Assembly: GCF_022842045.1 (NCBI RefSeq)
Contig: NZ_JALHQI010000004.1
Location: 16,792 to 80,791, forward strand
Reading direction: 5' to 3'
Origin: Arenimonas sp.
GTDB taxonomy: Bacteria; Pseudomonadota; Gammaproteobacteria; Xanthomonadales; Xanthomonadaceae
DNA: 64,000 nucleotides
The position numbers were made by a program, and so were the translations under genes. Shown here piece after piece: positions 1 to 8,415 of the stretch; within the stretch, counting starts at the first letter, position 1, and every line of letters starts with the position of its first letter. The notes beneath the pieces were generated by a model. The model made no database searches and was not told where the DNA came from. It saw only the letters and a list, made by a program, of their open reading frames with translations.

Positions 1-783
1 CGCGCGCTCGATCCGCTGCAGGCGCTGGCGGGTCTTCTCGGGCAGGTCGGGGTTGGCCAGCAGCAGCTCGGTGGCGCCGCGGATCACCGCCAGCGGCGTG
101 CGCAGCTCGTGGCTGACGTCGGAGTTGAACTCGCGGTCGCGCTTGACCAGCGAGGTCATCTGCTCGGCGTAGTCGTCCAGCACCGCCGCCAGCTGCCCGA
201 CCTCGTCGTTGGCGAAGTGCGGCGCCAGCTTGTCGGGCCGCTCGCTGCCGGCCATGCCGCGCATGCGCCGCGCCAGTTCGGTCAGCGGACTGATCACGCG
301 CGAGGAAGACCAGAAGCCAATCACCAGCGACAGCAGCGAGAACAGGAACACCACGCCCACCAGCGCGTAGGACAGCTGCTGCTGGCTGGCCCGCTCCTGG
401 GCGATGTCGTAGCGCAGGAAGAACCAGTACTCGGCCTCCTTCTTCACCGCCAGCTTGTAGGTTCGCGCGCGGCCGTTCGCGTCGCGGTCGGTGATCTCGT
501 GCACGCCATCGGGCAGGTCGCGCCAGTTGAAGGGCACGTTGCCGAAACGTCGGGCGCTGAACACGCTGCCGCTGATCTTCTCGAACGGGATGCCGCCGCT
601 GCCCTCGGGGTCGTACTGCTCGGCGAAATCCTGCACGTTCTGGAACAGCGCCTCGCCGATCAGCTGGTCCTCGAGCCGTTCGCGCAGCAGCACCGTGGCC
701 GCGGCAAACAGCGCCGTCAGCCCGAAGCCGAACAGGAAGAAGGACAGGATGATCCGGCTGCGAAGCCTACGCCGGTAGCGCAT
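1..783 (-). CDS. Sensor histidine kinase, OmpR-partner type (C-terminal part outside the window)
   Basis: Membrane sensor kinase of a two-component system. It is the second gene of a pair, starting 4 bases after the response regulator stop. The 261 visible residues show a first membrane segment (about 8-28), a periplasmic stretch (about 30-135), a second membrane segment (about 137-157), a HAMP region, and the H-box DVSHELRTPL with the phospho-accepting His at residue 225. The N and G boxes of the ATPase domain would lie beyond base 1, so the gene is cut by the window edge, not broken. The signal sensed cannot be told from sequence. Confidence 0.92.
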   Translation of the reverse strand, partial: MRYRRRLRSRIILSFFLFGFGLTALFAAATVLLRERLEDQLIGEALFQNVQDFAEQYDPEGSGGIPFEKISGSVFSARRFGNVPFNWRDLPDGVHEITDRDANGRARTYKLAVKKEAEYWFFLRYDIAQERASQQQLSYALVGVVFLFSLLSLVIGFWSSSRVISPLTELARRMRGMAGSERPDKLAPHFANDEVGQLAAVLDDYAEQMTSLVKRDREFNSDVSHELRTPLAVIRGATELLLANPDLPEKTRQRLQRIERA

Positions 784-787
784 GCGG

Positions 788-1468
788 TCAGCCTGCTTCG
801 GGGTCGGCGATCCGGTAGCCGATGCCGTGGCGCGTCTGCACCAGCGCCTTGTCGAAGGGTTTGTCCACCGCGGCGCGCAGGCCGTGGATGTGGACGCGCA
901 GCGAGTCGCTGTCCGGCAGCTCCTCGCCCCAGACCCGGGTCTCGAGCTCCTGGCGCGTCACCACCGAAGGCGAGGCCTCCATCAGCGACTGCAGGATCTT
1001 GAGCGCCGTGGGGTTGAGCTGCAGCAGCTTGCCGCCGCGGCGCACCTCGAGCGTATCGAGGTTGTACTCGAGGTCGGCCACCTGCAGGACGCGCGGCTGC
1101 GCGGCCTTGCCGCGGCGGGCCAGCACGGCCAGGCGCGCCTCCACTTCCTGCAGCGCGAAGGGCTTGACCAGGTAGTCGTCGGCGCCGGAATCGAAGCCCT
1201 CGAGCTTGTTGTCGAGCGAATCGCGCGCGGTGAGCATCAGCACCGGCGTCTGCTTGCGGCCTTCCTGGCGCAGCTTGCGGCAGACCTCCAGGCCGTCCAT
1301 GCCCGGCAGGTTCAGGTCGAGGACGATCGCGTCGAAGTCGTTGACCACGGCCAGGTGCAGGCCGGTCACGCCATCGGCGGCGTAGTCGACGGTGTGGCCG
1401 CGGTCCTCGAGGTAATCCCCCAGGTTCGCGGCGATGTCACGGTTGTCCTCGACCACCAGGATTCGCAT
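788..1468 (-). CDS. OmpR/PhoB-family response regulator
   Basis: 226 residues, the usual length for the family. The N-terminal receiver has the acidic pocket (Glu7, Asp8), the phospho-acceptor Asp51 in VLDLNLPG, and the conserved Lys in LVKPF. The C-terminal half is a winged-helix DNA-binding domain ending in the typical TRHGIGYRI turn. It is the first gene of the pair with the sensor kinase that follows it, so the two are very likely cotranscribed and form one signalling pathway. The regulated genes are not evident; the neighbouring rimK unit lies behind a terminator and is probably transcribed separately. Confidence 0.95.
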   Translation of the reverse strand: MRILVVEDNRDIAANLGDYLEDRGHTVDYAADGVTGLHLAVVNDFDAIVLDLNLPGMDGLEVCRKLRQEGRKQTPVLMLTARDSLDNKLEGFDSGADDYLVKPFALQEVEARLAVLARRGKAAQPRVLQVADLEYNLDTLEVRRGGKLLQLNPTALKILQSLMEASPSVVTRQELETRVWGEELPDSDSLRVHIHGLRAAVDKPFDKALVQTRHGIGYRIADPEAG

Positions 1469-1562
1469 GCATTCACTTCTTCAAGGGCAGGCGGCCCTTA
1501 TGCGCTCGACGGGAGGGGCCGGGGTCGATTCTGCCAGACGCGCCGGGCATTCCAAATCGCGG

Positions 1563-1606
1563 AAAGAAAAAGGCCCGGGGACGCTCAGATGGCGCCAGCC
1601 CGGGCC
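1563..1606 (-). terminator. Rho-independent terminator after the rimK unit
   Basis: Read on the minus strand, an 8-bp perfect stem GGCCCGGG/CCCGGGCC (1599-1606 with 1572-1579) with a 19-nt loop is followed by a run of T residues (TTTTTCTTTCC). It lies about 125 bases after the rimK stop and before the response regulator gene, so it separates the two minus-strand units. Confidence 0.8.
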
Positions 1607-1729
1607 GAAAGGTTGCTACTGCCCCGATTGCCGTAATCCTTGGATGGTGCGTCTGACGAGGAGTTCCCAGCAGGCTTACCGGCCTCGCAAGGCTAGGCCG
1701 GTAGGCATTAAAGAGTCGTTAAATCCGGC
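1574..1729 (-). ncRNA. Possible small RNA or structured 3' UTR downstream of rimK
   Basis: The stretch between the rimK stop and its terminator is longer than a terminator needs and is structured. It has an 11-bp stem with one wobble pair (1674-1684 with 1696-1706, core TACCGGCC/GGCCGGTA), then about 65 unpaired-looking bases, then the terminator hairpin. No reading frame of note is present on either strand. It could be a small RNA released from or transcribed within the 3' end of the rimK message, or simply a long 3' UTR. I recognise no known RNA family, so this is inference from structure only. Confidence 0.3.
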
Positions 1730-2662
1730 TCAGGCTTTGGTTAATTTTCGGCCCTTGGCCGGGGACTTCCGCGGGGCCTTGGGCCGGGGCCGGACCCCGG
1801 CGGCCACGAAATCGACGATCGCCCCCGCCACATCCACGCCCGTGGCGCCCTCGATGCCCTCCAAACCGGGGCTGGAGTTCACTTCCAGCACCAATGGACC
1901 CCTTTTCGAGCGCAGAAGATCCACGCCTGCAACGCCGAGCCCCATGACACGGGCCGCGCGCAGGGCGGTGGCGATCTCATCCTCGCTGAGCCTGACCGGG
2001 CTGGCCTTGCCGCCCCGGTGCAGGTTGGAGCGGAACTCGCCATCCCCCGCCTGGCGCCGCATGGCCGCCACCACCTGGTCGCCAACCACGAAGCAGCGCA
2101 GGTCGGCGCCCTTGGCCTCGGCGATGAACTCCTGCACCAGGAAATTCGCGTACAGCCCGCGGAAGGCCTCGACCACGCTGCGCGAAGCGGCGGCGTTTTC
2201 GGCCAGGATCACGCCGGCGCCCTGGGTGCCTTCGTTGAGCTTGATCACGTGCGGCGGCTTGCCGAGCATGCCCAGCAGGTCGGTGGTGTCGTCGGGATTG
2301 TCGCCGAACACGGTGAGAGGCAGGCCCAGGCCTTCGCCGGCCAGCATCTGGTGGCAGCGCAGCTTGTCGCGCGCGCGCAGGATGGCGTCGGAGCCGTTGG
2401 GCGTGTAGGTGCCCATCAGCTCGAACTGGCGCAGCACCGCGCTGCCGTAGCGCGTCACCGAGGCGCCGATGCGCGGGATCACCGCGTCGATGCCGGTCAG
2501 CGGCTTGCCCTTGTAGCGCATCAGGAACTGGCCCGGCGCGATCTGCATGTAGCAGCGCAGCGGGTCGAGTACGCGCACGACGTGGCCACGCTGGCGGCCG
2601 GCGTCGACCAGGCGCTGGGTCGAGTAGAGCTTGGCGTTGCGGGAAAGGATGGCGAGTTTCAC
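1730..2662 (-). CDS. rimK: RimK-type ATP-grasp ligase (L-glutamate ligase family)
   Basis: 310 residues from a GTG start. The N-terminus [17 protein letters not shown] closely follows E. coli RimK, which adds glutamates to the C-terminus of ribosomal protein S6 and makes poly-glutamate. The ATP-grasp fold is visible: the nucleotide-binding lysine region [18 protein letters not shown], the FLVQEFI stretch, and the metal-binding end [14 protein letters not shown]. The basic, proline-rich tail resembles the variable tail of the family. The GTG start overlaps the stop of the upstream protease gene (GTGA), so translation is probably coupled. An in-frame open region extends further upstream but is the other gene's shadow. 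The actual target protein in this organism is inferred. Confidence 0.93.
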   Translation of the reverse strand: MKLAILSRNAKLYSTQRLVDAGRQRGHVVRVLDPLRCYMQIAPGQFLMRYKGKPLTGIDAVIPRIGASVTRYGSAVLRQFELMGTYTPNGSDAILRARDKLRCHQMLAGEGLGLPLTVFGDNPDDTTDLLGMLGKPPHVIKLNEGTQGAGVILAENAAASRSVVEAFRGLYANFLVQEFIAEAKGADLRCFVVGDQVVAAMRRQAGDGEFRSNLHRGGKASPVRLSEDEIATALRAARVMGLGVAGVDLLRSKRGPLVLEVNSSPGLEGIEGATGVDVAGAIVDFVAAGVRPRPKAPRKSPAKGRKLTKA

Positions 2663-3108
2663 GGCGGGATCAAGCCTTCGGGCGGGTTGCCCTGCAGGAA
2701 GGAGCTGGCCGGGTCGACCAGGAAGCGGCCGGCCAGCGCGGTGCGCCCCAGCAGCATGGGGAAGAGCATGTTCCGGCGATGTGTCAGGTTCACTTCCGCC
2801 TCCCACTCCAGCCCCGCCATGCGCAGCCGGGTGAGGATGAACGGCCGCTCGGTGACGTGGCCGCCCGAGTCGGTGACGCGGCGGCGGTCGATCACCCGGG
2901 CCTGCGCCGGCTGCGGCGCCTGGCCCGGCACGCCGGCGTCTAGCAGGAAGCGCACGTGCTCGGCGCCGTCGCGGTGGAAGGTTTCCTGGTCGAGCACGTG
3001 CAGGGCCGAGGAGCGCGCACCGGTGTCGACCTTGGCGCGCACCGCAACGATGCCGAGATCGGGCAGCGACAGCCACTCACGCCAGCCCAGGGGGACGGGG
3101 TGCGGCAT
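2659..3108 (-). CDS. RimK-associated retropepsin-like protein (ATP-dependent zinc protease family, DUF785/RimB-like)
   Basis: 149 residues. The motif [13 protein letters not shown] is the active-site signature of the retropepsin-like family annotated as ATP-dependent zinc protease, and the later [18 protein letters not shown] matches the second conserved block. The gene immediately precedes and overlaps rimK by four bases, an arrangement seen widely in proteobacteria. By analogy with RimB it may cut or modify what RimK ligates. The family name implies zinc and ATP, but neither is apparent here beyond the aspartic-type DTGA motif. Function is therefore inferred from the family and the pairing with rimK. 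Confidence 0.85.
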   Translation of the reverse strand: MPHPVPLGWREWLSLPDLGIVAVRAKVDTGARSSALHVLDQETFHRDGAEHVRFLLDAGVPGQAPQPAQARVIDRRRVTDSGGHVTERPFILTRLRMAGLEWEAEVNLTHRRNMLFPMLLGRTALAGRFLVDPASSFLQGNPPEGLIPP

Positions 3109-3154
3109 GTGTCCTCCAGGGGGCTCGGGAAGCCGGGGTGGCGCGGGGCCGGGA

Positions 3155-3228
3155 TGGAGCGGGTGAAGGGAATCGAACCCTCGTCAGTTGCTTGGGAAGC
3201 AACAGCTCTACCATTGAGCTACACCCGC
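3155..3228 (-). tRNA. tRNA-Gly (anticodon CCC)
   Basis: 74 nt on the minus strand. The acceptor stem GCGGGTG pairs with CACCCGC, the discriminator is T and CCA is encoded. The D-arm is AGCTCAATGGTAGAGCT. The anticodon stem GTTGC/GCAAC closes the loop TTCCCAA, which gives anticodon CCC. The T-loop is GGTTCGATTCCC. It reads GGG codons. It lies 46 bases upstream of the RimK-associated protease gene on the same strand. No integrase or direct-repeat attachment site is seen next to it. Confidence 0.97.
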
Positions 3229-3273
3229 GTCTGGCGGCGATTATGGCGACCGCCGCGGGCGCCCGCAACGCGA

Positions 3274-3279
3274 TAAAAT
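3274..3279 (+). promoter_or_regulatory. Putative -10 box for a leaderless thiS message
   Basis: TAAAAT lies 7 bases before the thiS ATG, and no Shine-Dalgarno sequence is present between them. A transcript starting at the usual distance from this box would begin at or next to the A of the start codon. The -35 region is weak. Confidence 0.45.
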
Positions 3280-3286
3280 CCGGGCC

Positions 3287-3487
3287 ATGCAAATCCAGCT
3301 CAATGGCCAGCCCCGCGGCATCGAAGCGGGCACCACCCTCGCCGCCCTGCTCGACGCCGCCGGTTATGCCGGCCGCAAGGTCGCGGTCGAGGTCAACCTC
3401 GACGTCGTGCCGCGCAGCCAGCACGCCAGCCACGTGCTGGCCGACGGCGACCGGGTGGAGATCATCCACGCCATCGGCGGCGGCTAG
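3287..3487 (+). CDS. thiS: ThiS sulfur carrier protein (thiamine thiazole synthesis)
   Basis: 66 residues, ubiquitin-like. It starts with the beta-strand MQIQLNGQPR and ends in AIGGG; the terminal Gly is activated by ThiF-type adenylation and turned into a thiocarboxylate that gives sulfur to the thiazole ring. The conserved VAVEVN and DGDRVEIIHAIGGG blocks are present. thiG follows 82 bases later on the same strand, so the two partners are adjacent, although each seems to have its own promoter. The adenylating enzyme, thiH/thiO and thiC are not in this window. Confidence 0.95.
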   Translation: MQIQLNGQPRGIEAGTTLAALLDAAGYAGRKVAVEVNLDVVPRSQHASHVLADGDRVEIIHAIGGG

Positions 3488-3557
3488 TCCCTCCTACAGG
3501 CGTCTCCCACGGTGAATGCGGGATTAAGAAAGGGTTAACGCGGACCCGCAATCGGGC

Positions 3558-3563
3558 CATAAT
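3558..3563 (+). promoter_or_regulatory. Putative -10 box for a leaderless thiG message
   Basis: CATAAT sits 6 bases upstream of the thiG ATG, with no Shine-Dalgarno sequence in between. The spacing matches that before thiS. A sequence like a -35 (about 3533-3540, AGGGTTAACG) is only weakly placed. The arrangement suggests that thiG can be transcribed from its own start as a leaderless RNA. Confidence 0.45.
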
Positions 3564-3569
3564 CCGGGC

Positions 3570-4373
3570 ATGAATCGCCCCGAATCCCCGTCCCCCGCCG
3601 ATCCGCTGGTGATCGCCGGCAAGACCTACCGCTCGCGCCTGCTCACCGGCACCGGCAAGTTCGCCGACTTCGAGCAGACCCGCCTGGCCACCGAGGCCGC
3701 CGGCGCCGAGATCGTCACCGTCGCCATCCGCCGCAGCAACATCGGCCAGGACCCGGGCGCGCCGAACCTGCTCGACGTGCTGCCGCCCGACCGCTACACC
3801 CTGCTGCCCAACACCGCCGGCTGCTACACCGCCGACGATGCCGTGCGCACCTGCCGCTTGGCGCGCGAGCTGCTCGACGGCCACCGCCTGGTGAAGCTCG
3901 AGGTACTCGGCGACCCGCGCACGCTCTACCCGGACGTGGTGCAGACGATCAAGGCGGCCGAGGTCCTGGTCGCCGAGGGTTTCGAGGTGATGGTCTACAC
4001 CTCCGACGACCCGATCATCGCCAAGCGCCTCGAGGAAATCGGCTGCGTGGCGGTGATGCCGCTGGCCGCACCGATCGGCTCGGGCCTGGGCGTGCAGAAC
4101 CGCTGGTCCATCCTCGAGATCGTCGAGAACGCGAAGGTGCCCGTGCTGGTGGACGCCGGCGTCGGCACCGCGTCGGACGCGGCGATCGCGATGGAGCTGG
4201 GCTGCGACGGCGTGCTGATGAACACCGCGATCGCCGGCGCGCGCGACCCGGTCCTGATGGCCAGCGCCATGCGCAAGGCGGTCGAGGCCGGCCGCGAGGC
4301 CTTCCTGGCCGGCCGCATCCCGAAGAAGCGCAACGCCAACGCCTCCTCGCCGCTCGACGGCCACTTCCTCTGA
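3570..4373 (+). CDS. thiG: Thiazole synthase ThiG
   Basis: 267 residues, a TIM-barrel enzyme that condenses deoxyxylulose phosphate, dehydroglycine and the ThiS thiocarboxylate into the thiazole phosphate moiety of thiamine. Visible landmarks are [10 protein letters not shown] near the N-terminus, the Schiff-base lysine in LVKLEVLGD, and the phosphate-binding loops [10 protein letters not shown] and [14 protein letters not shown]. Its partner thiS is immediately upstream. trmB starts 13 bases after the stop and is probably cotranscribed. The first 12 residues are a family-variable extension. Confidence 0.97.
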   Translation: MNRPESPSPADPLVIAGKTYRSRLLTGTGKFADFEQTRLATEAAGAEIVTVAIRRSNIGQDPGAPNLLDVLPPDRYTLLPNTAGCYTADDAVRTCRLARELLDGHRLVKLEVLGDPRTLYPDVVQTIKAAEVLVAEGFEVMVYTSDDPIIAKRLEEIGCVAVMPLAAPIGSGLGVQNRWSILEIVENAKVPVLVDAGVGTASDAAIAMELGCDGVLMNTAIAGARDPVLMASAMRKAVEAGREAFLAGRIPKKRNANASSPLDGHFL

Positions 4374-4386
4374 GGGCGGCGGCGGG

Positions 4387-5094
4387 ATGAGCGACAGCCC
4401 CGACCAAGCCGACGCCGCGTCCCGGCACCGCCCGATCCGCAGCTTCGTGCTGCGCCAGGGCCGCCAGACCGAAGCGCAGAAGCGGGCCTTCGACCTGCAC
4501 TGGCCGGCACTGGGCCTGCCCTACCGCGGCGAGCCGCGCGACTACGACCCGGCGTTTGGCCGCCGCGCCCCGCGCGTGGTCGAAATCGGGTTTGGCAATG
4601 GCGAACAGCTGCTGTTCGCCGCCGCCCGCGAAGCCGACCGCGACTTCATCGGCATCGAGGTACACGGCCCGGGCGTCGGCCGCCTGCTCAACGCCGCCGC
4701 GGCCGAAAACCTGCGCAACCTGCGCGTGTACCAGCACGACGCGGTCGAAGTGCTGCGCGACGAGGTTGCCCCGGCCTCGCTGGACGAGGTGCGCATTTAC
4801 TTCCCGGACCCCTGGCACAAGAAGCGGCACCACAAACGGCGGCTGGTGCAGCCGGAGTTCGTGGGCCTGATCTGCGATCGCCTGCGCCCCGGTGGCCTGC
4901 TGCACCTGGCCACCGACTGGGAGAACTACGCCGAGCACATGTGGGACGTGCTCGACGCCGAGCCGCGCCTGCGCAACCGCGCCGGCCCGCGCGGCACCGC
5001 GCCGCGGCCCGAATGGCGGCGGCAAACGCACTTCGAGACCCGCGGCCTGAAACTCGGCCACGGCGTCTGGGACCTGCTGTACGACCGGACCTAG
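4387..5094 (+). CDS. trmB: tRNA (guanine-N7-)-methyltransferase TrmB
   Basis: 235 residues. It makes m7G46 in the variable loop of tRNAs, using S-adenosylmethionine. The SAM-binding motif is [13 protein letters not shown], and the family-specific catalytic and substrate stretch [18 protein letters not shown] is intact, as are [20 protein letters not shown] and the C-terminal [17 protein letters not shown]. The N-terminus carries the usual [11 protein letters not shown] block. It lies 13 bases after thiG and 16 bases before the permease gene, so the three are likely one transcription unit without an obvious functional link. Confidence 0.96.
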   Translation: MSDSPDQADAASRHRPIRSFVLRQGRQTEAQKRAFDLHWPALGLPYRGEPRDYDPAFGRRAPRVVEIGFGNGEQLLFAAAREADRDFIGIEVHGPGVGRLLNAAAAENLRNLRVYQHDAVEVLRDEVAPASLDEVRIYFPDPWHKKRHHKRRLVQPEFVGLICDRLRPGGLLHLATDWENYAEHMWDVLDAEPRLRNRAGPRGTAPRPEWRRQTHFETRGLKLGHGVWDLLYDRT

Positions 5095-5110
5095 GGGCGA
5101 ACGCACGCGC

Positions 5111-6949
5111 ATGGAGACCGGCCTCACCCTCACCCGCGACATGATGCTCGTGCTGGGGCTGGTCGGCTTCACGATCACCATGTTCATGATCGAGCGCATC
5201 CGCGCCGACGCAACCGCGCTGGTGGTGCTGGTGACCCTGGGCCTGACCGGGCTGGTGCCGGCCAACCAGCTGTTCAACGGCTTCTCGGGCAACGCGGTGA
5301 TCAGCGTGATCGCCACCATGATCCTGGGCGCGGGCCTGGACCGCACCGGCGCGCTGAACCGGCTGGCGGTGTGGCTGCTGCGCGTGTCCAAGGGCATGGA
5401 GGAGCGGCTGATCTTCCTGACCTCGGCCATGGCCGGCGTGATCTCGGGCTTCATGCAGAACCCGTCGGTGATGGCGCTGTTCCTGCCGGTCGCCTCGCGC
5501 GTGTCCAGCCGCTCGGGCATCAGCCTCTCGCGCCTGCTGCTGCCGGTTGGCGCCGCCATCGTGATGGGCGGCGGCCTCACCATGATCGGCAGCTCGCCGC
5601 TGATGCTGCTCAACGACCTGCTGGTGGCCGCCAACCGCAACCTGCCCTCGGGCGCCGCCACGCTCGAGCCGCTGCCGATGTTCGGGCCGCTGCCGGTAGG
5701 CGTGGCGCTGCTGCTGGTGGGCCTGGCGTACTTCCGCTGGCGCGGGCCGCGCACGCTGGGCAAGGGCGAGGACAAGGGCGTCGCGCCCAGCCGCACGCAG
5801 AGCTATTTCGCCAGCGCCTACGGCATCGAGGGCGACGTGTTCGAACTCAGCGTCACCGCCGAAAGCCCGCTGGTCGGCATGTCGGTCGGCGAAGCCGAGG
5901 CACAGCGCGACGCGCCCCTGCTGCTGGCGCTGCTCAGCGGCAACGAATCGCGGCTGGCGCCGCCGGCCGACCAGATGATCTGGGTCGGCAGCGTGCTGGG
6001 CGTGATGGGCCCGCGCGAGGCGATCCAGGACTATGCGCAGAAGAACCTGCTGCGCATGTCGGCGCGCCTGCGCAACTTCGCCGACCTGTTCAACCCCAGC
6101 CGTTCGGGCATTTCCGAGGCGGTGATCCCGCCCACCTCGTCCTTCCTCGGCAAGACCCAGGCCCAGCTGCAGCTGCGCAAGCGCTTCGGCATCAGCCTGC
6201 TGGCGATCAACCGCGAGAACCAGGTCTGGCGCGAGGACATCCGGCGCATGCCGCTCAAGGCCGGCGACATGCTGGTATTCCATAGCATCTGGACCGACCT
6301 GGCGCAGGCCAGCGAGAGCCGCGACTTCGTGGTCGTCACCGACTACCCCAAGGGCGAGCAGCGGCCGCAGAAATTCTGGTGGGCGCTGGGCGTGTTCGTC
6401 GGCGCCATGACGCTGGCGCTGACCACGCTGGTGCCCGTGCCGATCGCGCTGATGACCGGCGCCGCCGCGATGATGCTGGCCGGCGTGCTGAACATGGACG
6501 AAGCCTATTCGGCGGTGAGCTGGAAGACCGTGTTCCTGATGGCCTGCCTGATCCCGCTGGGCTGGGCAATGGACTCCACCGGCGCCGCGAGCTGGGTGGC
6601 CCAGGTGATCCTCGACCGCATCGGGCCGGACGTGCCGGTGTGGGTGCTGGAGGCCGCGGTCGGGCTGCTGGCCACCGCCTTCACCCTGGTGATCGGCAAC
6701 GTCGGCGCCACCGTGGTGATGGTGCCGATGGCGATCAACATCGCCCTGGCGGTGGGCGGCAACCCGGTCGCGTTCGCGCTGGTGGTGGCGCTGTCGGCGT
6801 CGAACAATTTCCTGAGCGTGTCCAACCCGGTGCTGGCGATGGTGACCGGCCCGGCCGGCTATCGCCCGCGCGACTTGTGGCGCATCGGCGCGCCGCTGAC
6901 CCTGGTCTACCTGGCTGTCGTGCTGCTGGTGATCAACCTGATGTTCTAG
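5111..6949 (+). CDS. SLC13-family permease with internal RCK_C (TrkA-C) domains
   Basis: 612 residues. About five to six hydrophobic segments precede residue 220, a soluble middle part (about 230-410) looks like two TrkA-C/RCK_C domains, and a second hydrophobic half follows (about 420-612). This layout is typical of the divalent anion:sodium symporter (CitT/SLC13) branch annotated as SLC13 permeases. The motifs VMGGGLTMIGSSPLMLLND and SASNNFLSVSNPVLAMVTGP are the two repeat hairpins. Substrates in the family are di- and tricarboxylates or sulfate; the substrate here cannot be assigned. Its TAG stop shares the palindrome CTAG with the stop of the converging Rieske gene. Confidence 0.88.
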   Translation: METGLTLTRDMMLVLGLVGFTITMFMIERIRADATALVVLVTLGLTGLVPANQLFNGFSGNAVISVIATMILGAGLDRTGALNRLAVWLLRVSKGMEERLIFLTSAMAGVISGFMQNPSVMALFLPVASRVSSRSGISLSRLLLPVGAAIVMGGGLTMIGSSPLMLLNDLLVAANRNLPSGAATLEPLPMFGPLPVGVALLLVGLAYFRWRGPRTLGKGEDKGVAPSRTQSYFASAYGIEGDVFELSVTAESPLVGMSVGEAEAQRDAPLLLALLSGNESRLAPPADQMIWVGSVLGVMGPREAIQDYAQKNLLRMSARLRNFADLFNPSRSGISEAVIPPTSSFLGKTQAQLQLRKRFGISLLAINRENQVWREDIRRMPLKAGDMLVFHSIWTDLAQASESRDFVVVTDYPKGEQRPQKFWWALGVFVGAMTLALTTLVPVPIALMTGAAAMMLAGVLNMDEAYSAVSWKTVFLMACLIPLGWAMDSTGAASWVAQVILDRIGPDVPVWVLEAAVGLLATAFTLVIGNVGATVVMVPMAINIALAVGGNPVAFALVVALSASNNFLSVSNPVLAMVTGPAGYRPRDLWRIGAPLTLVYLAVVLLVINLMF

Positions 6950-7281
6950 GCCGCGTCCACGGTTACCGCGACGGCGACCAGGGACGCGCCCTTGCACGGG
7001 CCGGCGACGCACTCGCCGCGCTCCATCTCGAAGCTGGCGCCGTGCGCGGCGCAAACCAGGCGGCCCTGGTCCACCAGGAAGCGACCCGGCGCCCAGTCCA
7101 GGCGACGGCCGGCGTGCGGGCAAACGTTGAGCCAGGCCTTCAGGACGTCGCCGTGGCGGCGCAGCACCAGCGACTGCGGCTCGCCGTCGATCTCGACCTC
7201 GGTTTCCGACAGCCCCTCGGGCGGCAGCGCGGGCAGCCGGATTAACGAACCGCTTACACTTTTCACATCCGCCCTCGCCAT
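6946..7281 (-). CDS. Small Rieske [2Fe-2S] ferredoxin-like protein
   Basis: 111 residues. The Rieske cluster ligands are complete: Cys54 and His56 in CPHAGRRLD and Cys77 and His80 in CAAHGASF. There is no signal peptide and no membrane segment, so this is a soluble ferredoxin-type Rieske protein, not a bc1 subunit or an oxygenase large subunit. Such proteins pass electrons to oxygenases or reductases, but no partner enzyme lies nearby. The gene converges on the SLC13 permease and overlaps it by 4 bases at the shared CTAG. Confidence 0.88.
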   Translation of the reverse strand: MARADVKSVSGSLIRLPALPPEGLSETEVEIDGEPQSLVLRRHGDVLKAWLNVCPHAGRRLDWAPGRFLVDQGRLVCAAHGASFEMERGECVAGPCKGASLVAVAVTVDAA

Positions 7282-7313
7282 ACTTCGCCTCCCAGCATTC
7301 TGCCACGCCCCCT

Positions 7314-7580
7314 ATGCTCTTCCGCGCCCAGCGATTCTTCAGCTACTGCCCCAGCAAGCCCCGCAGCCCGCTGCTCAAGCTGCTGGTGGGCGTGCTCGGC
7401 CTGGCCCTGCTGCTGGTGCTGGTCGCCGTCGGGCTGGTGGTGGGCCTGGGCATGCTGCTGTTCGCGGCCGTGCGCCGCCTGATGCGCCCCACGGCCGCCA
7501 AGGCCCGCGCCGAGTCCGGCGTGATCGAGGGCGAGTTCGTCGAAGTCCGCAAGACCGGCACGCCGCTCGGCCTGCGCTGA
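7314..7580 (+). CDS. Small membrane protein of unknown function
   Basis: 88 residues. A basic N-terminus is followed by one long hydrophobic stretch (about 22-50), a basic patch (VRRLMRP) and a soluble tail with VIEGEFVEV. I do not recognise the family. The start fits because an upstream divergent gene (Rieske) begins 32 bases away and the frame has normal codon use for the region. The next gene is an FAH-family enzyme 80 bases further on. It may be a lineage-specific conserved hypothetical protein. Confidence 0.6.
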   Translation: MLFRAQRFFSYCPSKPRSPLLKLLVGVLGLALLLVLVAVGLVVGLGMLLFAAVRRLMRPTAAKARAESGVIEGEFVEVRKTGTPLGLR

Positions 7581-7660
7581 ATCCCCGGAATCCGGACCGC
7601 CTTCCCGGTCCGCACACGCGTCGCGAAGTTAGACTTGGCCGGTCCTTCCGGAGCCGCGCC

Positions 7661-8353
7661 ATGACCGCCACCGTGATCCCCGTTCCCGCCCCGACCACGC
7701 TGCCCGTGCGCGGCAGCGACGCCGTGTTCCCGGTGCGCCGCATCTACTGCGTGGGCCGCAACTTCGCCGACCACGCCAAGGAAATGGGCGCGACGGTGGA
7801 CCGGGGCAACCCGGTGTTCTTCATGAAGCCCGGCGATGCCGTCGTTGCCGGCGGCGGCCGCGTGCCCTACCCGCCCGGCACCCGCGAGCTGCACCACGAG
7901 GTCGAGCTGGTGGTGGCGCTGGGCCGCGACGCCGACGGCGAAACCAGCGTGGCCGACGCGCCGGCGCTGGTGTTCGGCTACGGCGTCGGCCTCGACCTGA
8001 CGCGCCGCGACCTGCAGGCGAACGCCAAGGCCAAGGGCCTGCCCTGGGACACCGCCAAGGGCTTCGACCACTCCGCGCCCGCCAGCGAACTGGTGCCGGT
8101 GGCGGCGGCTGGCGACGTGTTCGCGCGCACGCTGTCGCTGCGGGTCAACGGCGCGCTGCGGCAGCAGGCGCCGCTCGACACCATGGTCTTCACGGTGGCC
8201 GAAGTGCTGCACGAACTCTCCAGGCTTTACGCGCTCAAGGCCGGCGACCTGGTCTTCATGGGCACGCCGGCGGGGGTGGCCGCGCTGGTGCCGGGTGACC
8301 ATTTCCGCGCCGAGGTCGAAGGCCTGCTGGTGCTCGAGGGCGATATCGCCTGA
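7661..8353 (+). CDS. Fumarylacetoacetate hydrolase (FAH) family protein
   Basis: 230 residues. The family core is visible: [16 protein letters not shown], then [12 protein letters not shown], then the metal-binding stretch [13 protein letters not shown], then [14 protein letters not shown] and the end [14 protein letters not shown]. Members use Mg2+ or Mn2+ to cleave carbon-carbon bonds or act as acylpyruvases/oxaloacetate decarboxylases; this short form is nearest to the YcgM/FAHD1 type. A longer open frame runs upstream, but the ATG at 7661 matches the family N-terminus. The exact substrate cannot be told from sequence. Confidence 0.9.
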   Translation: MTATVIPVPAPTTLPVRGSDAVFPVRRIYCVGRNFADHAKEMGATVDRGNPVFFMKPGDAVVAGGGRVPYPPGTRELHHEVELVVALGRDADGETSVADAPALVFGYGVGLDLTRRDLQANAKAKGLPWDTAKGFDHSAPASELVPVAAAGDVFARTLSLRVNGALRQQAPLDTMVFTVAEVLHELSRLYALKAGDLVFMGTPAGVAALVPGDHFRAEVEGLLVLEGDIA

Positions 8354-8415
8354 GCGGCGCGTCCGGTGTAGATTCCGGGGGCGGCAACGCCATCCATCGA
8401 ACGGGGAGAGAACGC

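Noticed and set aside
2500..3076. Frameshifted or extended RimK with about 138 extra N-terminal residues
   Set aside because: The extra residues are a shadow of the protease gene in another frame; the RimK N-terminus begins at the GTG at 2662.
3155..3228. Integration site of a genomic island at tRNA-Gly
   Set aside because: No integrase, no direct repeat of the tRNA 3' end, and genes on both sides look like core genome.
4688..7306. 872-codon minus-strand open frame opposite trmB and the SLC13 permease
   Set aside because: It spans two certain plus-strand genes, with His/Gln/Arg-rich composition typical of shadows, and shows no domain.
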